From: Kocuria tytonicola
GTDB taxonomy: Bacteria > Actinomycetota > Actinomycetes > Actinomycetales > Micrococcaceae
Direction of reading: 5' to 3'
NCBI RefSeq assembly: GCF_003687455.1
Contig: NZ_PHOA01000001.1
Location: 19,370-83,369, forward strand
Length of the DNA: 64,000 bases
A program made the translations under genes and the position numbers. Below the pieces are notes generated by a model that was not told the origin of the DNA, did no database searches, and saw only the letters and a program-made list of their open reading frames with translations. This document shows positions 34,452-42,160 of this stretch, in pieces (the stretch's first letter is position 1; each line of letters starts with the position of its first letter).

Positions 34452-34579
34452 GTCGTCTGGCGGGTGAGCCGCGTCCAGCCCAACGAACGCTCGCTTGAAA
34501 GGGCCCGGGCAGCTGGGACGTGAATTCCCTGCGGCGCAGATGTCACCTGTGCGGTCGTACCACCGCGTGACGCTGTATC

Positions 34580-34595
34580 ATCGCCCTATGGCGAT
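34580..34595. promoter_or_regulatory. Palindromic operator candidate overlapping the arsR-like start codon
   Basis: ATCGCC-CTAT-GGCGAT is a perfect inverted repeat whose centre contains the first base of the ATG (34588) of the ArsR-like gene; symmetry extends weakly to TCATCGCC...GGCGATCA. A -10-like TATCAT lies at 34576-34581, suggesting a nearly leaderless transcript. Position and symmetry suit autorepression by the ArsR protein. Confidence 0.55.
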
Positions 34596-35082
34596 CATTC
34601 CTGAGGACCTTCCCTCCCTCGATGCGCGTGCCACCACCGCGTACGCACACCTCTTCCAGGCACTGAGCGAGCCCACGCGGCTGGCGGTCCTGCAGCACCT
34701 GGCCTCCGGCGAGCACCGGGTCCGGGATCTCGTGGGGCACATGGGTCTCGCCCAGTCCACCGTGAGCAAGCACCTGGCCTTCCTGGGCGAGTGCGGACTC
34801 GTCGAGACCCGCCCCGAGGGCCGCGCCACGTGGTACTCGCTGGCCCACCCCCACGAACTCGCTGCGGTGATCTCGGCCGCGGAGCACCTGCTGCACGCCA
34901 CGGGCACCGACGCCGTCCTGTGCACCCACCTGCACCACCCGCCTCTCCCTGGGGGTCCCGCCCCGGTGCACCAGTCTCCGGACGGGCTCCCCGCGGCAGC
35001 ACCCGCGTCCGGGCTCCACAGCGCGGACCCGGTCTGCGCGGAGGCCCCGGGGGCGACGACGCCGCGTCGGGACTCCCTCTGA
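34588..35082 (+). CDS. ArsR/SmtB-family metal-sensing repressor
   Basis: 164 residues. Winged helix: HLFQALSEPTRLAVLQHLAS, VRDLVGHMGLAQSTVSKHLA as recognition helix, LVETRPEGRATWYSL as wing. Cys and His residues near the C-terminus (VLCTHLHHP) are candidate metal ligands. The last 40 residues are low-complexity and partly encoded by the dispersed motif. ATG at 34588; its TGA overlaps the ATG of the CDF exporter by one base (TGATG), so repressor and exporter are co-expressed. Confidence 0.93.
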   Translation: MAIIPEDLPSLDARATTAYAHLFQALSEPTRLAVLQHLASGEHRVRDLVGHMGLAQSTVSKHLAFLGECGLVETRPEGRATWYSLAHPHELAAVISAAEHLLHATGTDAVLCTHLHHPPLPGGPAPVHQSPDGLPAAAPASGLHSADPVCAEAPGATTPRRDSL

Positions 35083-36017
35083 TGGGCGCCGGACACTCCC
35101 ACGGCCACGACCACGGCGCAGCCGCCGGGGACCACCGCGGGCGGCTCTGGATCGCGTTCGGTCTCACGGCGGGCATGGTGGTCGCGCAGGCCGTGGGCTC
35201 GGTGGTGACTGGGAGCCTGGCCCTGCTCACCGACACCGTGCACGCACTCACCGACGCCCTTGGCCTGCTCGTCGCTCTGGTCGCGGCACACCTCGTGCGC
35301 CGCCCGGCGAACTCCCGGCGGACATGGGGTTTCCGCCGCGGCGAGGTGATCGCGGCGCTCGCCCAGGCGACTCTGCTGCTGGGTGTGGGGGTCTTCGCCG
35401 CGGTGGAGGGAATCCGCCGCCTACTGGAGCCGCACACCGTCCCACCCACCGAGCTGCTCGTGTTCGGCGCGGCGGGTCTGGCGTGCAACGTGGTCGCCAT
35501 CCTGGTCCTGGCCTCGGGGCGGGGCGCCAACCTCAACATGCGGGCGGCGTTCCTGGAGGTCGCCAACGACGCCCTGGGCTCGCTGGGCGTGATCGTGGCG
35601 GCCGTGGTCATCGCCACCACCGGATTCCAGCGGGCGGACACCGTGGCCGCCCTGTTCATCGCCGCGCTCATTCTCCCGCGTGCGGTGACCATCATGCGGG
35701 AGACCGCGGCCGTGCTCATGGAGTTCACGCCGCAGGGCGTGGATCTGGACCTCTTCCGTGAGCACATCATGGGCCTGCACCACGTGGTGGACGTCCACGA
35801 CATCCACGCCTCGACCGTGGCCACGGGCCTGCCCACCATCAGCGCGCACGTGGTGGTCGAGGACGAGTGCTTCCGGGACGGCCACGCCGCCGAGCTGCTG
35901 CAGGACGTGAAGACGTGCGTGGCCGAGCACTTCGACGTGTCGGTCCACCACTCCACGTTCCAGATCGAGACGGTGCAGATCCGGGACGCGGAGTCGCAGG
36001 ACGTGCTGCACGCCTGA
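35082..36017 (+). CDS. Cation diffusion facilitator (CzcD/ZitB-type) metal exporter
   Basis: 311 residues, six membrane spans and a cytosolic C-terminal domain. The N-terminus is His-rich (GHSHGHDHG); spans II and V carry the transport-site residues (LLTDTVHALTDALG and EVANDALGSLGVI), the H-x3-D and D-x3-D-type patterns of Zn2+/Cd2+ CDF proteins. Probably controlled by the ArsR protein encoded directly upstream. Confidence 0.95.
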   Translation: MGAGHSHGHDHGAAAGDHRGRLWIAFGLTAGMVVAQAVGSVVTGSLALLTDTVHALTDALGLLVALVAAHLVRRPANSRRTWGFRRGEVIAALAQATLLLGVGVFAAVEGIRRLLEPHTVPPTELLVFGAAGLACNVVAILVLASGRGANLNMRAAFLEVANDALGSLGVIVAAVVIATTGFQRADTVAALFIAALILPRAVTIMRETAAVLMEFTPQGVDLDLFREHIMGLHHVVDVHDIHASTVATGLPTISAHVVVEDECFRDGHAAELLQDVKTCVAEHFDVSVHHSTFQIETVQIRDAESQDVLHA

Positions 36018-36050
36018 CCGGTTCACGCGCCCCGGACCTGGCACCTCAGC

Positions 36051-37235
36051 TCACCCCCGCGCCAGCCGCTCCCACGCCACGGACGCCAGGGCGGCGGCCT
36101 GCGCACCCAGGACGGAGTCGTCGAAGAGCACCGTGGGCGAGTGGTTCCACCCGGCCGCGGCGGGGTCCACCTCCGGCGGGGTGCAGTGCAGGAAGAAGTA
36201 GCACCCGGGCACCTCCTGCAGCACGAAGGAGAAGTCCTCGGACCCCATGCGGGGGTCCCTGTTGAGGGAGACCCGGTCCGCGCCGAACATCCGGGTGAGG
36301 GTGTCGCTCACGAAGGCGGTCTCGGCGGCGTCGTTGACCGTGGGAGGGTACAGCTCGGACCAGTCGACCTCCGCGCGCAGGCCGTGGGAGGCGGCGATCC
36401 CGTCTGCGAGCTCCTGCACCAGGCGGGGGAACCGGTCCGTGGTCTCCCGGGACAGCGTGCGCACGTCCCCGGACATGGTGGCGCTGTCCGGGATCACGTT
36501 GTTCACCGCTCCGGCGGAGAGCCGTGTCATGGTGGCCACCACGGGGTCGAACACGCTGAACCGGCGGGTCACCATGGTCTGCAGGGCGGTGCCGAACTCG
36601 CACAGCGCGGGCACCGGGTCCAACGCGGTGTGCGGCTGGGAGCCGTGCCCACCGCGGCCGTGGAAGGTCACCGAGAGGTTGTTCGCCCCGGCCATCGCGG
36701 TGCCGGGGCGGTAGCTGAACGTGCCGCACGGCCCGGGGTTCACGTGCAGACCGAAGGCAGCCACAGGGCGCTCGCCGGTCACGTCGAGCACACCCTCCTG
36801 GATCATGGGCTCCGCCCCACCGGGGCCCTCCTCCCCCGGCTGGAACATGAACGTGATGTTCCCGGCGAGCTCGTCCCGGCGCGCGCTCAGCAGCCGTGCC
36901 GCGCCCACGAGCGCGGCGGTGTGCAGGTCGTGCCCGCACGCGTGCATGGCCCCGTTCGTGGAGGCGTACTCCAACCCGGTCTGCTCCACGACCGGCAGCC
37001 CGTCCATGTCACCGCGCAGCAGCACGGTGGGGCCGGGCTTCGCGCCGCGCAGCACCGCGGTCACGGAGGTGAGGGCCTCACCCGTGCTGACCTCCAGGTC
37101 GAGCCCCTCCAGTGCGCGCAGCACCTGCTGCTGGGTCCACGGCACATGGGTGCCCACCTCGGGGTTGGTGTGCAGGGTGCGGCGCAGGGCCACCAGCTCG
37201 GGGTGCAGAAGCTGGGCGTCCTCCAGGAAGGTCAC
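36051..37235 (-). CDS. M20-family amidohydrolase (hippurate hydrolase type)
   Basis: 394 residues, M20D peptidase fold. Metal ligands in HACGHDLHTAAL and the catalytic Glu pair in QPGEEGPGGAEPM; the dimerisation-domain block FHGRGGHGSQPH and GSEDFSFVLQEVPG near the end are typical. Likely hydrolyses N-acyl amino acids. GTG at 37235 with a GAGGAG ribosome-binding site. It lies 30 bases after the DUF3253 gene and may share the glycan-operon transcript. Confidence 0.93.
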   Translation of the reverse strand: MTFLEDAQLLHPELVALRRTLHTNPEVGTHVPWTQQQVLRALEGLDLEVSTGEALTSVTAVLRGAKPGPTVLLRGDMDGLPVVEQTGLEYASTNGAMHACGHDLHTAALVGAARLLSARRDELAGNITFMFQPGEEGPGGAEPMIQEGVLDVTGERPVAAFGLHVNPGPCGTFSYRPGTAMAGANNLSVTFHGRGGHGSQPHTALDPVPALCEFGTALQTMVTRRFSVFDPVVATMTRLSAGAVNNVIPDSATMSGDVRTLSRETTDRFPRLVQELADGIAASHGLRAEVDWSELYPPTVNDAAETAFVSDTLTRMFGADRVSLNRDPRMGSEDFSFVLQEVPGCYFFLHCTPPEVDPAAAGWNHSPTVLFDDSVLGAQAAALASVAWERLARG

Positions 37236-37265
37236 GTGCGGACTCCTCGATGTGGGCGGACGGGC

Positions 37266-37916
37266 TCACTCACCGTCCGCGGGCATTCCCGCGAGCTCCG
37301 GTCCGGGTGCGAGCCGGATGGGACCGCGGGCTGTACGAACGTCCACTGTCTCACCTTTCTGCTGGACCGTGATCTCACCCACACCGGCCATGTCGCCCGC
37401 GACCTCTCGAATCTGGGGCATGAGTTCGCGCCAGTTCTCCCCACCCAGCGTGCGGGCCACGTCCGACGGGCAGATGCTCGTGCCCGCCCGGTGCCGCAGC
37501 AGCGCCCTGACGGTGGCCGCCTCCCGGGCCCGCAGCCCCTCCTCCGACGGGGTCTCCCACCACGGCTCCCCGCGCTCGCCCAGGGCAACCTTCGCGTCCT
37601 GCACCCGATCGCGGGCGTGCTCGCGCTTCGACCTCACCGCGCGCCGCGCACTCATCAGCTCGTCCACGAGCTCCTGGCGGAAGTTCTCGGGGATCCCGGG
37701 GTCCGTGGCACGCCACTTCCGCCCCTTGACCACGATGTGGTGCCCGTCCGGGGTGCGCTCCGGTCCGGACGACGACGCCGCTGCCGCCCCCTCCGCCCCA
37801 GGGGTCGCCTCCGCGACGTCACCCGTCTCCGTCGTGTCCCCGGACTCCGTCCCGTGCTTCGCCGCCACCGCAGCCTCCTCCGTCGAGTGCTTGTTCTGGG
37901 AACCGTCCGCGCTCAT
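37266..37916 (-). CDS. DUF3253 domain protein
   Basis: 216 residues. Ala/Asp-rich N-terminus of about 60 residues, partly encoded by the dispersed GACGACGCCGC motif, then a conserved strand HIVVKGRKWRATDP, a basic helical part, and a C-terminal DUF3253 winged-helix-like domain: VRALLRHRAGTSICPSDVAR, WRELMPQIREVAG, GPIRLAPGPEL. Function unknown. ATG overlaps the stop of the WcbI-like gene (ATGA). Confidence 0.85.
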   Translation of the reverse strand: MSADGSQNKHSTEEAAVAAKHGTESGDTTETGDVAEATPGAEGAAAASSSGPERTPDGHHIVVKGRKWRATDPGIPENFRQELVDELMSARRAVRSKREHARDRVQDAKVALGERGEPWWETPSEEGLRAREAATVRALLRHRAGTSICPSDVARTLGGENWRELMPQIREVAGDMAGVGEITVQQKGETVDVRTARGPIRLAPGPELAGMPADGE

Positions 37917-38863
37917 GTCCTCAGCCCCAGGGCCTCGATCAGCTGAGCGTGGCGGGCCAGACCGGCCGTCACCACCGAGGGGTGCTGCGCGTACCAGCGC
38001 AGGTGCTCGGCGGCCACGTCCTCCTCGGGGACGTGCTCGCCCTGGATGATCCAGTCGTCGTGCGGGCCTCCCTCCAGGTCCGCGGGGTCGAACCCCAGTG
38101 CCGTGAGGGTGCTCGTGTAGATGGGCGCCCTGATGCCGCCGAGCAGCACCCGCCCGGGGTCCGGCACGGGTGCCGAGAGACCCACGTCGTCCAGGACGGC
38201 GGCGGCCACGGCCCGCAGCACCCCGTTGGTCGGGTGGTTGATCACGTGCACCGCGTTGGGCCCGGCCGCGTCCAGCAGGGAGGCGACGTCCAGCGTGCGG
38301 TGGGCCTGCTGGCGCAGCCGCAGCTGCCGCAGGGACTCCTCCCGGGCGGCGCGCACCGCGTCCGGTCCGGGCCGGGCCAGCTCCACACGGCGCTCACCAC
38401 GGGCGGCCGCCGTGAGCACCCGGAGGTCGTGGTACGGCGCCACGGGCGGGTCGCCCACACCCGGTGCGCGCACGATCGCCAGGGTGGGCATCAGCGCCGT
38501 CCACCGCATGGCCGGGATCCGCACCACCCGGGCGTCGGCGGCGAGGTGCGGCAGGACGTCGTCGTTGCCCAGGGGCAAGGAGCGGTACCCCGCGGCCACG
38601 GGCTGGGTCACGAACAGGCTCAGCCGCGGCAGCAGGTCCAGCAGGTGCGGCAGGTCCTGCTCCAGCAGCTCGTGCACCGGGGGCATGCGCACACCGTGCC
38701 AGTCCCCCGCCAGGGCGCCGTGGAGCAGCACCCGCAGGGACTCCGCCTGGCAGTTGCCGTACACGGCGAACAGCGGCCGATCCGGCAGCTCCGTGAGTCC
38801 GTAGAAGTCGCCGTAGTGGGCCCGGCGGCCCGGGTCCCGCGGATCGAATCCCAGCTCAGCCAT
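37913..38863 (-). CDS. WcbI-like polysaccharide biosynthesis protein (putative acetyltransferase)
   Basis: 316 residues. FAVYGNCQAESLRVLLHG is the signature start of the WcbI domain (capsule-linked, SGNH-like or acetyltransferase role proposed), followed by PRLSLFVTQPVAAGYRSLPL and VHVINHPTNGVLRAV. ATG at 38863, overlapping the upstream glycosyltransferase gene by eight bases. Third gene of the coupled GT4-GT2-WcbI-DUF3253 run, so it probably modifies the same cell-surface glycan. Confidence 0.87.
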   Translation of the reverse strand: MAELGFDPRDPGRRAHYGDFYGLTELPDRPLFAVYGNCQAESLRVLLHGALAGDWHGVRMPPVHELLEQDLPHLLDLLPRLSLFVTQPVAAGYRSLPLGNDDVLPHLAADARVVRIPAMRWTALMPTLAIVRAPGVGDPPVAPYHDLRVLTAAARGERRVELARPGPDAVRAAREESLRQLRLRQQAHRTLDVASLLDAAGPNAVHVINHPTNGVLRAVAAAVLDDVGLSAPVPDPGRVLLGGIRAPIYTSTLTALGFDPADLEGGPHDDWIIQGEHVPEEDVAAEHLRWYAQHPSVVTAGLARHAQLIEALGLRT

Positions 38864-40073
38864 GGTGTCCCACCCTGTCCTCGAGTCGTCGGTCGGTGTC
38901 CGCCGCGTGGGCGGCACTGTCTGCCGGTGCCACGGTCTCGGGGCGCGACTCGCCGCGGTGCACGGCCCGGACCGAGCGCACCGTGAGCAGTCCCGGCACG
39001 TGGCTCTCGCCGCGGGCGCACCACTGCCGCAGCGCAACGTCCAGCACGAGGGGCGCCAGGACGTCCACCGCGACGACCGCGCGGTCCAGGATGCGGGCCG
39101 GGGGTTCTCCCGTGCGGACCCGCGGATCGGCGGCGAGCGCCTCGGGCACCTCGTCCCGGTCGGTGAACCACACACCGGCGTCGGTGTCCCGCAGCACGTG
39201 GGACGCGGTGAGGTAGGCCTCGGCGTCGTCCCTGTGGCCGGCCACGCGCACCACGGCCCACGGCTGCTCGTGCACCACGCCCGCCCCGCGGGTGCTCGGC
39301 AGCGGAATGCGCCGCGCGAGCGCCAGGGTCTCGGCGTCCTTGACGGCGCGGGTCGACGCCCGGCCCGCGAGGTCCGGCCCGTCGTGCCACGCCCCGGCGC
39401 CCGGCACGTGGATGAACTGCGCGCCCAGCTGGCGGCAGCGATACGCGAGGTCCCAGTCCTCTCCGCCGTAGCCCACGAGAGTCTCGTCGAATCCGCCGCA
39501 GCGCTCGAACAGGGCGCGGTCCACCGCGAGCAGCGCACTGATGACCAGCCGGAAGTCCTCGGTCCCCGCCGCGCGCAGGTTCTCGGTGCGCCGGTAGCCG
39601 TCCGTGAGCCACGCGGGGTCCTGCAGCCGCCGCACCCCCGGCACGGGCTCCCCCGCGACCCAGCGCAGGACGTCGGTCACGCCGCACCCCGTGAGGTCCG
39701 CGTGGTGACGTGCGCCCACGGCCAGCACGCCGTGGCCGTCGTCGGCGGACTCGAGGCCCGCGAGCAGTGCACCCACGAATCCGGGCTCGGGAATCATGTC
39801 CCCGTCCAGGAACACGAGCACCTCGCCCGACGCCGCCCGCGCACCGAGGTTCCGGGCGGCACCGGCCCGGAACCCCAGGTTCTGCTGCCGCACCACGCGG
39901 CACGGGAAGGGCGTGGCGGGGAGCACCGGGGGGACCGCCGAGCCGTCGTCCCCAACCACCACCTCCAGCTGCCGCACCGAAAAATCCTGCCGTGCCAGTG
40001 CCGCCAGGGCACGGTCCAGACCCGCCTGGTTCTCGAAGTAGGGGATGACCACGCTAACCCGCGGCTCGTTCAT
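38856..40073 (-). CDS. Family 2 glycosyltransferase
   Basis: 405 residues. GT-A fold: VSVVIPYFENQAGLDRAL, the nucleotide-binding GDDGSAVPP, the metal-binding FLDGDMIPEPGF, and LVGYGGEDWDLAYRCRQLG, the ED motif of chondroitin-polymerase-like GT2 enzymes. A C-terminal domain of about 150 residues follows. ATG at 40073 overlaps the stop of the preceding gene (ATGA). Product glycan unknown. Confidence 0.92.
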   Translation of the reverse strand: MNEPRVSVVIPYFENQAGLDRALAALARQDFSVRQLEVVVGDDGSAVPPVLPATPFPCRVVRQQNLGFRAGAARNLGARAASGEVLVFLDGDMIPEPGFVGALLAGLESADDGHGVLAVGARHHADLTGCGVTDVLRWVAGEPVPGVRRLQDPAWLTDGYRRTENLRAAGTEDFRLVISALLAVDRALFERCGGFDETLVGYGGEDWDLAYRCRQLGAQFIHVPGAGAWHDGPDLAGRASTRAVKDAETLALARRIPLPSTRGAGVVHEQPWAVVRVAGHRDDAEAYLTASHVLRDTDAGVWFTDRDEVPEALAADPRVRTGEPPARILDRAVVAVDVLAPLVLDVALRQWCARGESHVPGLLTVRSVRAVHRGESRPETVAPADSAAHAADTDRRLEDRVGHHG

Positions 40074-41242
40074 GCGGTCCCCTCCCCTGCGGCAGCAGCG
40101 CGGGAACCGCGGGGCTCGGATGCCCCGAGACCGGTATCCCCGGTGGACCGGGGTTCCCCGGCGAATCGGGCACCGCCGACACCCGACCCGGGACCCGAGG
40201 TCGGGTGCGTGGGACTGCCCGCACCGTTCTCCGAGGGGCGCTCGCCCGCCACGCGCACCCACTGGACCGCCGCGGCCCGGGCGGTCGAGGGCAGGTCCGC
40301 GGCGCGCCACTCGTCCGGGTGGATCCACGTGCTCAGGGGGTCCTCGAGGGCGCGGGCGAGGGAGGCGTCGAGGTCACTGATCAGGGTGAGGGCCCACGGC
40401 GCACGCTCCGCGAGCTCCTCGAAGAACGGGTGCGGCGTGACCAGGGGGCGGCGACCGCTGGCGATCCACCGCCCCACGGACCCGGACGCGGACACGTGCG
40501 ACGGCGCGACCACCGGCACGGTGACCTGCTGGGCGGCACGGGTGAGGGCGGCGTCGTCCAGGAATCCCCTGGCCCGGAAGAAGTGGCCGTGGTGGCGGGC
40601 CTGGGCGTCCAGTGCGGGGATGAGGTCCTCGTGGCCGTCCGAGGCGCGGCCCAGCGCCAGCACCTCCACAGGGCCGGGAACGTCCGTCAGTGCCTGGACC
40701 ACCCGGTCGTGGCCCTTGCCGGGGTACAGGAACCCGAGCACCCCCACGGTGGGCTCCCCTCCCCCGGCGGCACGACGGCGCGCCTCCCGCCACTGCTCCG
40801 GCTCGGGCGGGTCCACGGGCAGGGGATCCACCACCACGGACACGTCCGTGGAGCAGGGGACGTGGCGGCGCAGCTGCTCCCGCTCGGACGCGCTGCACAC
40901 GATCACGGTGCGGGCGGCCTGAACCACCTCGGCGTAGGCGGCCCGGCGGGCCCCGAACGCGTGGCCGTCGGACGGCTGGGGAATGTCGTGGAGGGTCGCC
41001 GACACCGGCCGAACGGCCGCGATCTCCGCGACCGCACGCGCGGCGAGCGCCGGGGAGGCCCCGAAGATCCGGTCCGTGAAGTGCAGGTGCACGGGGGACG
41101 TCCCGGCCACCAGACGGGGCATGAGCTCGTCCACCGTGCCGGTGAGGGACGGGGCCTGCGGCGTGCTGGACGCCAGGTGCTGCGCGTGCAGGCGCACGCC
41201 GTGCTGCGCTGGGCCCACACAGGCCAGGAGGGGTGTCGTCAC
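40070..41242 (-). CDS. Glycosyltransferase, GT4-like
   Basis: 390 residues, first gene of the glycan operon. The C-terminal Rossmann domain is visible in GGEPTVGVLGFLYPGKGHDRV, ARGFLDDAALTRA and VAPSHVSASGSVGRWIASG, where a donor-binding E-x7-E would normally sit. The N-terminal domain reads VHLHFTDRIFGASPALAAR. A Pro/Gly-rich tail of about 60 residues ends the protein. GTG at 41242. Membership in GT4 is likely, donor and acceptor unknown. Confidence 0.8.
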   Translation of the reverse strand: MTTPLLACVGPAQHGVRLHAQHLASSTPQAPSLTGTVDELMPRLVAGTSPVHLHFTDRIFGASPALAARAVAEIAAVRPVSATLHDIPQPSDGHAFGARRAAYAEVVQAARTVIVCSASEREQLRRHVPCSTDVSVVVDPLPVDPPEPEQWREARRRAAGGGEPTVGVLGFLYPGKGHDRVVQALTDVPGPVEVLALGRASDGHEDLIPALDAQARHHGHFFRARGFLDDAALTRAAQQVTVPVVAPSHVSASGSVGRWIASGRRPLVTPHPFFEELAERAPWALTLISDLDASLARALEDPLSTWIHPDEWRAADLPSTARAAAVQWVRVAGERPSENGAGSPTHPTSGPGSGVGGARFAGEPRSTGDTGLGASEPRGSRAAAAGEGTA

Positions 41243-41495
41243 GCCCTCACTGTAGCCGCGGCCGCGGACGCGCAGAACGGGATCGGGCGGTCACCGCGAC
41301 CGTGCCGGGGACGCCACCGCGCGCGCCGGGTGACGCAGGAACGGTCGGCGCCGGAGCGGTCGGTGAGCGAGCGGCCGACGCGGGAGCGGTGAGTGCGGCG
41401 GCAGCGGGTGCCGCCGCGGCGTCGTCGACCCGACCGGCCTCGGAGAGCTTGCCGAAGAAACTGTCGTGACAGGAATCATACTCACCGGGCAAAGA

Positions 41496-41525
41496 ATGCA
41501 CTTGTGCAAAATTGCACGAGTGCAT
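41496..41525. promoter_or_regulatory. Operator: near-perfect 14+14 inverted repeat before the tetR-like gene
   Basis: ATGCACTTGTGCAA (41496-41509), two-base spacer AA, then TTGCACGAGTGCAT (41512-41525); the halves are complementary except at one position. It ends 11 bases before the GTG of the TetR gene and must overlap its promoter, so the TetR protein most likely binds here to repress itself and the exporter. Confidence 0.85.
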
Positions 41526-41536
41526 AACCTGGGGCG

Positions 41537-42160
41537 GTGACCACGTCCCAGCCCTCCCTGCGCGAACGCCACCGCGCGCGCACCCTTGCCGAGATTCACC
41601 GGGCCGCCCTGGACCTCGCCGGCGAGAGCAGCTACTCCGACACCACGGTGGACGCCGTGGCCGAGCGCGCCGGGGTCTCACGACGCACCTTCTTCAACTA
41701 CTACGCGAGCAAGGAGGACGCCGTCCTGGGGCTCACGCCGCCGCACATCACGGAGGCCGCCCACGCCCGCTACATGGACCGCAGCACCGGGGACGAGTTC
41801 GCCCGCACAGTGCGCCTGTTCATGGACGTGCTGCGGGACGCCACCGGACCGCCCGAGTTCATGGCCCACCGGCAGGAACTCGTGGAGCAGCACCCGGAGC
41901 TCAAGCGCCGGATCGGGCTGCACGTCACCACGGCGGAGAGCCTGGTGGTCTCCACCGTCACGGAGCAGTCCGCGCTCGGCGCGAGCCCGCGCTCCGAGGA
42001 GACCTCCCACGCCTTCGTCCTGCTCGCGGGGTCCGTCATCAAGTTCGCGTTCCGCACGGACTCCCACCTGGCCGCCGCGTCCCAGGACGACGCCGCCGTC
42101 CAGCACGCTCTCGACCACGCCATTGGCGTCTTCCGCACCGCACTCAAGGAGATCTCATGA
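41537..42160 (+). CDS. TetR-family transcriptional repressor
   Basis: 207 residues. N-terminal TetR helix-turn-helix: RARTLAEIHRAALDLAGE, TTVDAVAERAGVSRRTFFNY, YASKEDAVLG. The C-terminal ligand domain is of the TetR_C type found with drug exporters. GTG at 41537 right after the palindromic operator; the stop overlaps the ATG of the MFS gene (ATGA). Autoregulated repressor of the exporter, by inference. Confidence 0.94.
   Translation: MTTSQPSLRERHRARTLAEIHRAALDLAGESSYSDTTVDAVAERAGVSRRTFFNYYASKEDAVLGLTPPHITEAAHARYMDRSTGDEFARTVRLFMDVLRDATGPPEFMAHRQELVEQHPELKRRIGLHVTTAESLVVSTVTEQSALGASPRSEETSHAFVLLAGSVIKFAFRTDSHLAAASQDDAAVQHALDHAIGVFRTALKEIS

Noticed and set aside
33544..34500. tRNA-Ala as attachment site of an integrated element
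   Set aside because: Downstream genes (pcp, arsR, CDF) look like core genes, no integrase is present and no repeat of the tRNA 3' end was noticed in the window.
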